From UBA1765 sp045629945 (lineage in GTDB: Bacteria; Fibrobacterota; Fibrobacteria; Fibrobacterales; Fibrobacteraceae): a stretch of DNA of 30,862 nucleotides. Positions 1-8,061 of the stretch are shown in pieces. The stretch's first letter is position 1. The number at the start of each line of letters is the position of its first letter. The position numbers were made by a program, and so were the translations under genes. The notes under the pieces are model-generated. The model saw nothing but the letters and a program-made list of their open reading frames with translations, did no database searches and was not told the DNA's origin. Location: NCBI GenBank assembly GCA_045629945.1, contig JAZQSE010000014.1, forward strand, positions 1-30,862. Direction: 5' to 3'.

Positions 1-2601
1 GCTGTAAGCAGGAGTTTCTCCGAAAGCCACCGTAGAAGATTGTAGCGTTTCATTACCATTCACAAACGTGATTGTGTAAGCATTTGTTGTTGCTGAATAA
101 GTCGCTTTGTACACCACATTTTCTGTGACGTCCGATAACGCAGGAGTCCAGCCGGCAAATGAGAAAGTTTGCGAATCAGTAGAAGGTTTTGTAGGATTAG
201 CAGGCAAAACAATGTTTTCTGCAGAAGTACCATAATCATAACTTGTAGCTTGTTTTAATTCAGAACCATTTTCGTCAACAAAAGTCACGGTGTACTTGTT
301 TAGAGCGCTATCGAACACAGCTTTGTAAGTAGCGTTCCCAGCGACCGTTATAATTTCAGGCGACCAGCCTTTGAAATTGTAGATGTACTTTTCAGTTGAT
401 TCTTTTACCGGTTTTTCCCCATTGTAATTTGGTAATGAGCCTTCTTCTAAAGTTTCTTGTTGTAAAACTTCCGTTCCATTTACAAAAGTAATAGTAAAGG
501 TTTGAAGAGCAGAAACAACTCCGAAAGAGAAATTGGAAATAGTAATCTCTTCCCAACGAGAACCAGGCATGTCAAGAGTTAAAATAGCTTCATCATTTGA
601 TTTAGCTGTAAATGTGCAAGTGACTGTAGCAGTACTTCCACCTGTAAGAGTGGTCTTTTCATTACAGTATTCATTTAATGTGGTGGTCATTTCAAATTCT
701 TGACCTCCAGCACTCTCTGTAGCGTCAAAAGAAAGTTTGTAGGTTTCTCCAGTTACAAGATTGCCTAAATTCTTTGTAACGTGACGTTCGTCGTTATAAT
801 TATTGGATTGGCCAATAACTACTGTGTTTTCATTAACCGTTAATTTTGTGTTGGATTGCCATTCTGAACTTACTATCACAGAAGAAGAGGAAAGAGCACT
901 TGATGAAGACATTTCAGAAGAACTTGATACCAGAGAAGAACTACTTACAACACTTGAAGAAGATTGTTGAGAACTGCTGGAAGCAAGGCTTGAAGAACTT
1001 TGAACAGAACTGCTGCTAGAAACGGCAGAACTAGAAGAACTAGCTTCTGGGAGTCCTAAACATTTTACATTATCTATTTGTAAAGTTCCAGAACCAGAAG
1101 CGGCTTGGATTTGCCAGCTAAATGCACGAACGCTTTCTCTTGTAGAAGAAAGACTTTTTGAAATTCCCCAAGTAGGTTGGGCAAGGCTATTCCAGGAAAC
1201 CGTTTTTGTTGTCCAAGAATTTGTACTTGCAACTGAAGTTTCAAAATAAGCAGCGTCTGTAATATTAGGGCTTTCAACGCGGAAAGAATGAGCAGCGCCT
1301 TTATAGTCATATTGAATAGAAGTGCAAGTTGAAAGGTTTTCAGTTGTTATGCCATCAGCATTAGTGGCAACAACAAGACCTATGAATGGATCGTAAGTAA
1401 GAGAGCCTACGTTTAATGTGTAACTTACTTGTATAGCTTTAGACGAAGCGTTCCCTGTAACGAAAGACCTTTCTACACTAGAAGCGCCACCATTATCATT
1501 GTCATTATAAATAGCCCAGTCGCCACCCCATAAAGAAACGGTATCGCCATCTTCTAAATCATCAACTAAAAGAGTTTTTTTAGTAGCCGCCACAACAGCT
1601 TGTGAAGAAGAACTTGGTGTGACAGAAACGCTAGAAGAAGAAACACCACCACTACACATATTTAAAGGGTTACTTGCTGCAAATGTGTAATAAGAATCGT
1701 TTGGTTCTTGAATTGTAAGCCCGATAACACCATCAGAAATACGATTGTTTAAATTAGAAACGTTTAGCCAATCACCATAGTCATTATTGCTTGCGCCTCC
1801 AACACCATAACCATCATCAGCAATTATTTTTTTACCACCCATTGCCGAACTTGCAAAAGCCCATGTCACCAAGTTATTATTATCATTTCTCATACGTTCT
1901 TGGTCACCTTGAGTGCGCCCACCAGAACTAAAAAGGTAATCGACTTTGCTTTTATCAAAATTAGCATACCATGTAACAAGGCCATCATTTAACCAGGGAG
2001 AAATATCTACAGCAATTTTTGCATTTGGCAATGCCGATTTAATTGTTGAAACAATATCGTTAAAATATTTTCCGCAAAGGTCTGCATCAGGAATACCGCC
2101 ACCCACTTGATCAAAACGTGTGTCATGATTATCACCAGAAACAGAATACTGGAAAAAGTCAGGTTCAATAAGCCAGATAGTGGTACCAGAAGTGCCAAAA
2201 TCCTGAGCCACGCCTTGAGCGTAAGAACGATAACGCGAAAGAATGCTATTCCATTTATTTCTTATTGTTTCAGCCCCATTCGTACAATGGTTTGGTGAAC
2301 CAACATCACAATCCTGGTTTCCTTGGTCTTTATCGTATTCAGCAATTACATACGCATAAAAAACAGGAGTTAGATTGTTTTTCTTAGCGGCTCTGACCAT
2401 AGAGCCTTCCCAGTATTGGTTATAGTTATCATTATCACCAATCCAGATAGCTAAATGAGAAAGCCCTTTACCTGAAAAATCAGTGTTCTCGTTAAAAGAG
2501 TTTTGCCACTGGCGACCATAATTAAAACGGCATTCGTCAAAGGCAGCAAAAGCTACTGTATTGAGTAGCAAGAAGACTACAGAAAAAAGTAATCTAAACA
2601 T
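1..2601 (-). CDS. Secreted modular carbohydrate-active protein, 3' end beyond window
   Basis: An open frame of 867 codons runs from ATG at 2601 off the left edge without a stop. Visible order: Sec signal peptide (residues 1-19, ending VAFA); a catalytic-looking domain of about 300 residues (20-317) with an aromatic- and Asp/Glu-rich pattern including WLIEPDFF and DISPWLND, which suggests a TIM-barrel-like glycoside hydrolase whose family I cannot name; a CBM11/CBM30-like beta-sandwich (about 340-520, starting LLVDDLEDGD); a Ser-rich linker (about 520-575); a CBM4/9-like module (about 577-697); then tandem repeats with the pattern TFVNG...F.GW.P, typical of InlB B-repeats (about 697-867), still continuing at the edge. 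Poly-Ser linkers between modules are typical of Fibrobacter cellulase-type enzymes. It is probably a cell-surface or extracellular polysaccharide enzyme or adhesin. The substrate is unknown; secretion and modular architecture are well supported, catalysis less so. Confidence 0.75.
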   Translation of the reverse strand, partial: MFRLLFSVVFLLLNTVAFAAFDECRFNYGRQWQNSFNENTDFSGKGLSHLAIWIGDNDNYNQYWEGSMVRAAKKNNLTPVFYAYVIAEYDKDQGNQDCDVGSPNHCTNGAETIRNKWNSILSRYRSYAQGVAQDFGTSGTTIWLIEPDFFQYSVSGDNHDTRFDQVGGGIPDADLCGKYFNDIVSTIKSALPNAKIAVDISPWLNDGLVTWYANFDKSKVDYLFSSGGRTQGDQERMRNDNNNLVTWAFASSAMGGKKIIADDGYGVGGASNNDYGDWLNVSNLNNRISDGVIGLTIQEPNDSYYTFAASNPLNMCSGGVSSSSVSVTPSSSSQAVVAATKKTLLVDDLEDGDTVSLWGGDWAIYNDNDNGGASSVERSFVTGNASSKAIQVSYTLNVGSLTYDPFIGLVVATNADGITTENLSTCTSIQYDYKGAAHSFRVESPNITDAAYFETSVASTNSWTTKTVSWNSLAQPTWGISKSLSSTRESVRAFSWQIQAASGSGTLQIDNVKCLGLPEASSSSSAVSSSSSVQSSSSLASSSSQQSSSSVVSSSSLVSSSSEMSSSSALSSSSVIVSSEWQSNTKLTVNENTVVIGQSNNYNDERHVTKNLGNLVTGETYKLSFDATESAGGQEFEMTTTLNEYCNEKTTLTGGSTATVTCTFTAKSNDEAILTLDMPGSRWEEITISNFSFGVVSALQTFTITFVNGTEVLQQETLEEGSLPNYNGEKPVKESTEKYIYNFKGWSPEIITVAGNATYKAVFDSALNKYTVTFVDENGSELKQATSYDYGTSAENIVLPANPTKPSTDSQTFSFAGWTPALSDVTENVVYKATYSATTNAYTITFVNGNETLQSSTVAFGETPAYS

Positions 2602-2622
2602 AAAAAACCTATATCCAAAAGT

Positions 2623-2648
2623 GAAAATTTTTAAAATCAAAAATTTTC
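2623..2648. repeat. Perfect 10-bp inverted repeat upstream of secreted protein gene
   Basis: Arms GAAAATTTTT (2623-2632) and AAAAATTTTC (2639-2648) are perfect inverted repeats with a 6-nt loop, lying 22-47 bp upstream of the ATG at 2601. The sequence is entirely A/T-rich, so chance symmetry is possible. It could be an operator or a 5'-leader hairpin for the carbohydrate-active gene. Confidence 0.25.
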
Positions 2649-2752
2649 AATACCAATATTCAATAAAAATAATGAATTTATTTGTAATTATTTCTTTAGA
2701 AAGGTAAACAAAAGACCTTTTAACCTTATATTTTGAAAAATTTGTTTTTAAA

Positions 2753-3916
2753 TCACAAAAAATCTTCTAAAAGTGCAATTGCTGGCACAAAAAACCAATC
2801 TGGGCGAAATTCTAGTTCATAACAAGCTTCATAAATAGCTTTTGCTAAACAATAGGCTTTGCACTCATTTTGGAGTTCTTGTTTGTTTATTCCTGAATAT
2901 TTGGCGTATTCTTCTAAAAATGCTAACTCTGCAGATGTCGTATCTCTGTTAAACATTGCCTTTGCATATTGAAAAGAACGCAACATACTGGCAATATCAA
3001 CAGCTACAGATTGTTTTGAACGGCGGTAAGCAATTTCTCGTGAAGGTTCTCCTTCAAAATCAATTATCCAAAAATTTTCTTTATTATAAAGTATTTGTCC
3101 AAGGTGAAAATCACCGTGAATTCGTTGGCTGGGGAGAAAACTTTTTTCTTGTTTTAAAGAATAATATTTCTTTTCTAATTCTGGCAGTTTTTTTAGCAAT
3201 TCTTGAACGTATTTTTTCTCGGTTTCTTGTTTTAATAAAGTTTTTAGTTTTTGAAAAGGAACTTCTGTCGCAGAAATATTTTCTCCGGGAAGTTCTGCTA
3301 GAGCTTTATGCATTTCAGCGGTTCTTTTTCCAATAAGAGCGGCTTGCTCTTCTGAAAAACTCCCTTGAAAATAATCCCAGGCAGAGTAAGAATTTTTAAT
3401 GGCTGATTCTAAAATACCAATAGAGTAAGAAGCATTGCCATCATAATAAGTTAAACTCCCTAAAATATTAGGAGAATGAGTAAAGTTATTCTCTTTAAAA
3501 TGCAATAAAATTTCTTCTTCAGGGTGAATGCCAGGAGAAATTCTTCTGAATAATTTGAAAAAGAAATTTCCGTGAGCGATAAAAGAAGAATTGCTTTGTT
3601 CATTATTTAGAGAAGTTAATTTTTTTAATTCACTTGAGTCAAAATTGTCAAAACGTTTAATTAGAAGTTCTCCAAAAGAGCCTTTTAAAATTTTCTGCTC
3701 ACTATTAAAATCAAACAAAGAAAAAATCAAATCATTTATATTTGTAGAATAATTTGTGACAGCATATAAATCGCTATCTCCATTTTCAAAAGAAACCGCC
3801 ACTAAATAAAGAGTATTACCCGATAACGCAAAAAAATCTTTTGTCTGAATTTTAGAAATTCTACGCTGCTTTCCTTTAAACCAACGTTTAGAGTGGAAAT
3901 ACTCTTCATTAAACAT
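2753..3916 (-). CDS. mak: Maltokinase-like (Mak/Pep2) phosphotransferase
   Basis: 387 residues. The N-terminus carries RWFKGK, matching the RWF(G/K)GK signature of the maltokinase N-terminal cap. The C-terminal lobe has an aminoglycoside-phosphotransferase-like catalytic core with HGDFHLGQ (catalytic-loop Asp) and IIDFEGEP (metal-binding Asp), both strongly Mak-like. Family knowledge: Mak phosphorylates maltose to maltose-1-phosphate for GlgE-type alpha-glucan synthesis, often next to or fused with trehalose synthase; neither TreS nor GlgE is in this window. It is somewhat shorter than actinobacterial Mak (about 440-450 residues). The start lies 2 bp after the trmO stop, so the two are probably co-transcribed. 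An alternative is a related kinase of another sugar. Confidence 0.75.
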   Translation of the reverse strand: MFNEEYFHSKRWFKGKQRRISKIQTKDFFALSGNTLYLVAVSFENGDSDLYAVTNYSTNINDLIFSLFDFNSEQKILKGSFGELLIKRFDNFDSSELKKLTSLNNEQSNSSFIAHGNFFFKLFRRISPGIHPEEEILLHFKENNFTHSPNILGSLTYYDGNASYSIGILESAIKNSYSAWDYFQGSFSEEQAALIGKRTAEMHKALAELPGENISATEVPFQKLKTLLKQETEKKYVQELLKKLPELEKKYYSLKQEKSFLPSQRIHGDFHLGQILYNKENFWIIDFEGEPSREIAYRRSKQSVAVDIASMLRSFQYAKAMFNRDTTSAELAFLEEYAKYSGINKQELQNECKAYCLAKAIYEACYELEFRPDWFFVPAIALLEDFL

Positions 3917-3918
3917 AT

Positions 3919-4695
3919 TTAGCCCCAGATATTTTTAAAAAGATTGTGGTATATTTTATCATTATATTTATCTTCTGGTAAAAGTAATTCTTCTTCAGAA
4001 TACCCGCTAGAAACATCATCTAAAAAAATAAGATGTTCTTTTTCATTTAAAGTAAAATGAATCCGAAAAGTTCTATACGCTAATACACCTTTATCATCAT
4101 TGAAATACAAGCGTTTCCTGCTAGAATCTTTAGGGTCTAAAGAAAGTTGTAATCTGGCAAAACTTTCTAAATCCCATTTTAAATTTTCCAAAATCCAAGA
4201 AGTTTTTTCTTTAAAAATAGAACTCATTTGGAACTGCCATTTTGGTGTTTCTTGAAAATCAACCCAGCCAGCTTTTGCATCAGGGAAGGCGTCTGCCATT
4301 GGAATATAAGGTTTTATATCAAGAATTGGAGTGTTATCTAATAAATCCGCTTCGTCAATAAACAAAGAAAGGCCTTCGATACGAAGTAATTTTACACAAC
4401 TTAAACCGATAGGATTTGGGCGGTATGGGGAACGTGAAGCAAATGTTCCAACGCGATTCAAATTAGGCGCAGAAAGCGGTGGCCTTGTAGTGGGGCGCCA
4501 ATTTTCATTTTCATGAAATTGGAAAATAACCCAAATCCGTTCAAAACCGTCAAGATTTCTAAGGGCCATTTCAAAATTTTTGCCAGATAATAATTCAATG
4601 CGGCCGGGGTGGCCTTGAAATAAACGCCCTTGTCTGGGTGTATCATATTTATAGGTAGCATCACCCAAAAAGTAACCAATAGGTATAAAATCCAT
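3919..4695 (-). CDS. trmO: tRNA (N6-threonylcarbamoyladenosine(37)-N6)-methyltransferase TrmO
   Basis: 258 residues; the N-terminal half (about 1-140) is a UPF0066/TsaA beta-barrel domain. Signature stretches are TPRQG near the start, IWVIFQFHEN, and FASRSPYRPNPIGLS, the family's hallmark SAM-binding segment, followed by LDIKPYIP. Family knowledge: TrmO methylates N6 of t6A37 in certain tRNAs using SAM. A C-terminal region of about 110 residues corresponds to the extension seen in the longer E. coli-type members (about 235 residues). First gene of a probable two-gene unit with the maltokinase. The family assignment is strong. Confidence 0.9.
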   Translation of the reverse strand: MDFIPIGYFLGDATYKYDTPRQGRLFQGHPGRIELLSGKNFEMALRNLDGFERIWVIFQFHENENWRPTTRPPLSAPNLNRVGTFASRSPYRPNPIGLSCVKLLRIEGLSLFIDEADLLDNTPILDIKPYIPMADAFPDAKAGWVDFQETPKWQFQMSSIFKEKTSWILENLKWDLESFARLQLSLDPKDSSRKRLYFNDDKGVLAYRTFRIHFTLNEKEHLIFLDDVSSGYSEEELLLPEDKYNDKIYHNLFKNIWG

Positions 4696-4818
4696 ATAGG
4701 AAAAATAATTAAAAGGGAAAAAATGAAACTTAAAAGAAAAAAAATAAAGAGAAAAATGTGGAAAATGGCTTAAAAAAGGAAACTTTTCAAAAAAAATGAA
4801 AAAAGTTTAAAAAAAGAC

Positions 4819-4847
4819 TTGCATTTTGTTGTAATTGTTTTTATATT
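4819..4847 (+). promoter_or_regulatory. Sigma70-type promoter of reverse rubrerythrin
   Basis: TTGCAT (4819-4824), 17-bp spacer, TATATT (4842-4847). It lies about 50 bp upstream of the rubrerythrin ATG, and the -10 overlaps the left end of the PerR-type palindrome. Confidence 0.75.
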
Positions 4848-4860
4848 GTAATTATTACAA
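4846..4860. promoter_or_regulatory. PerR/Fur-family operator (PerR box)
   Basis: TTGTAATTATTACAA is a perfect 7-1-7 palindrome closely matching the PerR consensus TTATAATNATTATAA. It covers the -10 3' end and the expected transcription start, a position that would block polymerase. A PerR homologue is encoded just downstream at 5507-5917, making autoregulation or local peroxide control plausible. Confidence 0.8.
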
Positions 4861-4897
4861 CAAACAATCTCTGAAAAGAGAGAAGGAGATAAAGATT

Positions 4898-5455
4898 ATG
4901 AAAGTTTGGATTTGCAGCGTTTGCGGTTATGTTCACATGGGACCAGAAGCTCCGGATTCTTGCCCACAGTGCAAAGCCCCTAAATCAAAGTTTAATGAAA
5001 AAGCAGAGTCTACTTCTGAAAATATTGTCTGGGCAGATGAACATAAAATCGGAGTGGCTCAAGGTCTTGATCCAGAAGTAGTCCAAGGGCTCCGGGAAAA
5101 CTTTGCAGGCGAATGTACCGAAGTGGGTATGTATCTGGCAATGAGTCGTCAGGCTGACCGTGAAGGTTATCCGGAAGTGGCTGAAGCTTACAAGCGCATT
5201 GCTATTGAAGAAGCTGAACACGCTGCAAAATTTGCAGAACTTCTTGGAGAAGTAGTTTATGCCGATACGAAGAAAAATCTTGAACTTCGCGTAGCTGCTG
5301 AAGCTGGCGCTACTGAAGGAAAACTAGTTTTGGCAAAACGCGCAAAAGAACTTGGTTATGATGCGATTCATGACACCGTTCACGAAATGTGCAAAGACGA
5401 AGCTCGCCATGGTTCTGCATTCCAAGGCCTTCTCCGTCGCTATTTTTCTAAGTAA
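4898..5455 (+). CDS. rbr: Reverse rubrerythrin (N-terminal rubredoxin, C-terminal diiron domain)
   Basis: 185 residues. The rubredoxin-type iron site comes first (C6, C9, C22, C25 in CSVCG and CPQC), then a ferritin-like four-helix domain with the diiron ligands visible in GECTEVGMYL, IEEAEHAAKF, the Glu of GATEGK and CKDEARHG. This order is reversed relative to classical rubrerythrin. Family knowledge: such proteins act as cytoplasmic NAD(P)H-linked peroxidases protecting anaerobes from hydrogen peroxide and oxygen. Start chosen at ATG 4898, preceded by AAGGAG (4883-4888) at 9-nt spacing; an in-frame ATG at 4835 lies inside the promoter and is rejected. Likely derepressed under peroxide through the operator at 4846-4860. 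Followed by a terminator and perR. Confidence 0.93.
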   Translation: MKVWICSVCGYVHMGPEAPDSCPQCKAPKSKFNEKAESTSENIVWADEHKIGVAQGLDPEVVQGLRENFAGECTEVGMYLAMSRQADREGYPEVAEAYKRIAIEEAEHAAKFAELLGEVVYADTKKNLELRVAAEAGATEGKLVLAKRAKELGYDAIHDTVHEMCKDEARHGSAFQGLLRRYFSK

Positions 5456-5466
5456 TAACTGATTTT

Positions 5467-5494
5467 GGGTGGGGTATCCCCACCCTTTTTTTTT
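5467..5494 (+). terminator. Rho-independent terminator after rubrerythrin
   Basis: GGGTGGGG (5467-5474), loop TAT, CCCCACCC (5478-5485), then nine T (5486-5494). It sits between rubrerythrin and perR and abuts the perR ribosome-binding site, so perR is either expressed by read-through or from an unrecognised promoter. Confidence 0.9.
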
Positions 5495-5506
5495 ATGGAG
5501 GTTCTT

Positions 5507-5917
5507 TTGGAAAATGCTATTCAGAAATTTCAAAATAGAGGAATGCGTCCTTCTATCCAAAGGGCTAAAATTCTCCAGTATCTTTTAGATAAAAGAAACC
5601 ACCCAACAGTGGATTTAATCTATCAGGAATTGTTGCCTGAATTGCCGACACTTTCAAGAACTACCGTTTATAATACGTTAGATGCGTTTTGTGAAAATGG
5701 CCTTGCTATCCATTTGGATTTCGGGGAAGGTTTTTTACGTTATGACGCAGATACAAGCCCGCATTCTCATTTCTTTTGCAAATGTTGTCAAAAAGTTTTT
5801 GATTTAGAAATTCCACCAGAAGACATTGCCTCTAAACTCCCGAAAGGTTTTGCCATCCAGGAGTCACAATTGTATGCTTTTGGTGTTTGCGAAGAATGCA
5901 ATAAAGCTAAGCTTTGA
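5507..5917 (+). CDS. perR: Peroxide-responsive Fur-family repressor PerR
   Basis: 136 residues from TTG 5507. A Shine-Dalgarno TGGAGG (5496-5501) precedes this TTG at 5 nt, whereas an in-frame ATG at 5495 overlaps that Shine-Dalgarno and directly abuts the terminator T-run, so TTG is preferred. Winged-helix N-terminal half, then a metal-binding half. All five regulatory metal ligands of B. subtilis PerR (H37, D85, H91, H93, D104) have counterparts at H32, D80, H86, H88, D99, each offset by five residues. The Asp at the last position is the PerR-type residue. The structural zinc site is C91/C94 and C128/C131. Family knowledge: Fe-loaded PerR is inactivated by peroxide-driven His oxidation. The 3' end overlaps ktrA (convergent) by 11 bp. 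Confidence 0.88.
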   Translation: MENAIQKFQNRGMRPSIQRAKILQYLLDKRNHPTVDLIYQELLPELPTLSRTTVYNTLDAFCENGLAIHLDFGEGFLRYDADTSPHSHFFCKCCQKVFDLEIPPEDIASKLPKGFAIQESQLYAFGVCEECNKAKL

Positions 5918-6575
5918 TTTTTTCTAAAGCTTCGTTTGTTCCAAGTAAGAAAAGAATATCAGTATCTTTTAAAATATAATCTGCAAGATTACCGAGTTTA
6001 GGCTCTTTTTCCATTGTATCGCGAATAGCTATTACTTGAATCCCGTACTTGCTTGTTAAAGCAAGTTCTTTTAATGTCTTGTTGTAAAAATGTTCCGGGC
6101 AAGCTAATTCAACAATAGAATAGCCTTCTAGGAACGGGAGGTAATCTAGCATATTCGGCTTATCAAGTCTGTTTGCGAGAGCTATTGCCATGTCTCGTTC
6201 TGGGTGGAAAATATTATCGTGAGGAATGCCTAAACGTTCAAGAATGGTAGATTGCTCTAAACTTGCACTTTTAGTAATGATGCGAGATTCAGGAATGCCG
6301 AATTCTTTTAAGTTCAGTATGGTTAGAAGAGAGGCTTCTAAATCTTCGCCAATACAGCATACAACAAAGTCAGCGCGTTGAACAGGTAAGGCAAAAAGTT
6401 GTTTTTTTCTAGTGCTATCAGCAACAGCTGCCTGGGCTACAAGAGAGGCTATGTCTTGTACTTTATCAGCGTTTTTATCGATAGCAAAAACATCGTGTCC
6501 AAGGGCAGTGAGTTGTCTTGCTAAAAAGAAACCCGTGGAACCTAAACCGATAACCATGAATTGTTTTGAAGCCAT
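5907..6575 (-). CDS. ktrA: Potassium uptake regulatory subunit KtrA (RCK domains)
   Basis: 222 residues. Rossmann-type RCK_N domain with VIGLGSTG (residues 8-15) and the ribose-binding acidic residue in FAIDKNADK, followed by a TrkA_C/RCK_C domain (about 140-222). This is the length of single-unit KtrA; TrkA would be about double. Family knowledge: an octameric ring on the cytoplasmic face of KtrB, gated by ATP/ADP and sometimes c-di-AMP. It starts one base downstream of the ktrB stop, so the two form an operon ktrB-ktrA. Converges on perR with an 11-bp overlap. Confidence 0.9.
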   Translation of the reverse strand: MASKQFMVIGLGSTGFFLARQLTALGHDVFAIDKNADKVQDIASLVAQAAVADSTRKKQLFALPVQRADFVVCCIGEDLEASLLTILNLKEFGIPESRIITKSASLEQSTILERLGIPHDNIFHPERDMAIALANRLDKPNMLDYLPFLEGYSIVELACPEHFYNKTLKELALTSKYGIQVIAIRDTMEKEPKLGNLADYILKDTDILFLLGTNEALEKIKA

Positions 6576-6576
6576 A

Positions 6577-8061
6577 TTAACCTACCATAATATTTTCTTC
6601 TGAATACCAGACTCCATTATCTTTTTCTGAAGAAACAACTGCAGAAATTAAAAATAATGGGCCAAGTCTACCTACAAACATAACAAAACAAATGAGAAGG
6701 CGTCCGAGTGAAGATAGTTCAGAGGTGATTCCAAGAGAAAGACCGCACGTTGCGTAGGCACTGCTTACTTCAAAAAGGATTTTTAAGAAAGATGAACTGG
6801 TTTCTGCATAGGGCTGGCTCCCACTTTCTGTAAGTAAAAGCAGCAAAGAAGAAAAAATAATGACGATTACACCGATAATGAAAATGTAAATGGCTTTGTT
6901 TACTGTTTCTTGTGGAATGGTTCTGCCAAAAACCATTGTTTTCTCTTTTCCGAGTAAGCGATTTATACCAAGAATGGCTATTACGGCGGTCGTCGTTGTT
7001 TTTATACCTCCACCACAACTGCCAGGATTAGCTCCAATGAACATTAAGAGAATGGTCAAGAATAAGGAGGCGCTGGAAAGGGTTGTAAAATCAGAAAGAT
7101 TTATGCCTGCTGTTCTTGAAATAGAAGAAAATGAAAATGCAGCTAAAAGTTTATCACCAAAGGCGAGAGAAGCAAGAGAATTTGAATGTTCTACCGCAAA
7201 GAAAAAAATCATGGAAAGCAAAACAAGAATGCCGGTAACTAGCATGGCAAGTTTAGTGTGTAATGAAATTTTCTTTTTAGATGAAAATAAGTAAGGGAGT
7301 TCTGTAATGGCTAAAAAGCCAAAGCTTCCGGCAAGAACCAATAAAGCAGACGTGATAACAACTAAAGGATTGGAACCATATTGTATTAAAGAATTGGGGT
7401 ATAACGTGAAACCCACATTACAAAAAGAACTGATAGTTTGGAATAAAGCCGAAAAGAATCTATCGTAAAGATTGGGTTCAGAAAATTGGGAGAAATAAAC
7501 CAACAGGCCGATAGCTTCAAGTCCGAATGTAAAAGGCAATACAGCTTTCAGAACTTTATTTGGAGAAAGATTTTCTGGTGAAAATTGATCGAGAAATACA
7601 GATTGGTGGCTAAATCCTGGGCGCATTCCTGCAAGTAAAATTAAAGTGGTAGATATAGTCATAATACCAAGTCCACCGATTTGCATTAAAAGAAGAATAA
7701 TCCAGTGGCCTGCATGAGAATACATAGTACCAATATCAATGGTAGCAAGTCCTGTAACGCAAATAGCAGAAGTGGCAATGAAAAAATTATCTAAAAAACT
7801 AATGCTTTCTTTTTGAGCAAAAGGCAGTGATAAAAACAGCGTCCCAATCAAGATAAAAGCAAAATAACCAAGAATCACAAAAAGAATAGGATTCGAGTGC
7901 TTTCGCTTTTTAATAACTTTTGTCTCTAATGGTTGGGCTGAAAATGAAGATAAAAGCATGAGCCAAAGATAAAAAATAGGACAATTAAAAAAAGTCTCGG
8001 AATACCTGATTTTTGATTTTCTTTCTAGATTTTCGCCCATGATTGCAAATATTCGTTCCAT
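6577..8061 (-). CDS. ktrB: Potassium-translocating subunit KtrB
   Basis: Up to 494 residues, polytopic membrane protein of the Trk/Ktr/HKT superfamily. The four selectivity-filter segments are visible in order: AICVTGLAT, FCNVGFTLY, SRTAGINL and YATCGLSLG, each with its filter glycine; GGIKTTT follows the third. Family knowledge: Na+-coupled K+ uptake with KtrA. The N-terminus is longer than usual (about 50 hydrophilic or weakly hydrophobic residues before the first core helix). Start uncertain: ATG 8061 has a weak AAAGG upstream; ATG 8040 is the alternative. With the 8061 start the gene overlaps the divergent transporter gene by 23 bp. Confidence 0.9.
   Translation of the reverse strand: MERIFAIMGENLERKSKIRYSETFFNCPIFYLWLMLLSSFSAQPLETKVIKKRKHSNPILFVILGYFAFILIGTLFLSLPFAQKESISFLDNFFIATSAICVTGLATIDIGTMYSHAGHWIILLLMQIGGLGIMTISTTLILLAGMRPGFSHQSVFLDQFSPENLSPNKVLKAVLPFTFGLEAIGLLVYFSQFSEPNLYDRFFSALFQTISSFCNVGFTLYPNSLIQYGSNPLVVITSALLVLAGSFGFLAITELPYLFSSKKKISLHTKLAMLVTGILVLLSMIFFFAVEHSNSLASLAFGDKLLAAFSFSSISRTAGINLSDFTTLSSASLFLTILLMFIGANPGSCGGGIKTTTTAVIAILGINRLLGKEKTMVFGRTIPQETVNKAIYIFIIGVIVIIFSSLLLLLTESGSQPYAETSSSFLKILFEVSSAYATCGLSLGITSELSSLGRLLICFVMFVGRLGPLFLISAVVSSEKDNGVWYSEENIMVG

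Noticed and set aside
880..1045. Repetitive stretch resembling a short-repeat array
   Set aside because: It is in-frame coding for a poly-Ser linker (AGT/TCT/TCA codons); no CRISPR-like repeat-spacer periodicity.
2700..2720. Hairpin AAAGGT/ACCTTT downstream of the maltokinase gene
   Set aside because: Only 6 bp with a 9-nt loop and no T-run on either strand; not a convincing terminator.
2956..3336. Plus-strand open frame of 126 codons opposite the maltokinase gene
   Set aside because: Composition is Phe/Leu-rich as expected from antisense of an A/T-rich gene; the minus frame has conserved kinase motifs.
4835..4897. In-frame upstream ATG extending rubrerythrin by 21 residues
   Set aside because: It lies inside the promoter and operator; a good Shine-Dalgarno precedes ATG 4898, where rubredoxin similarity begins.
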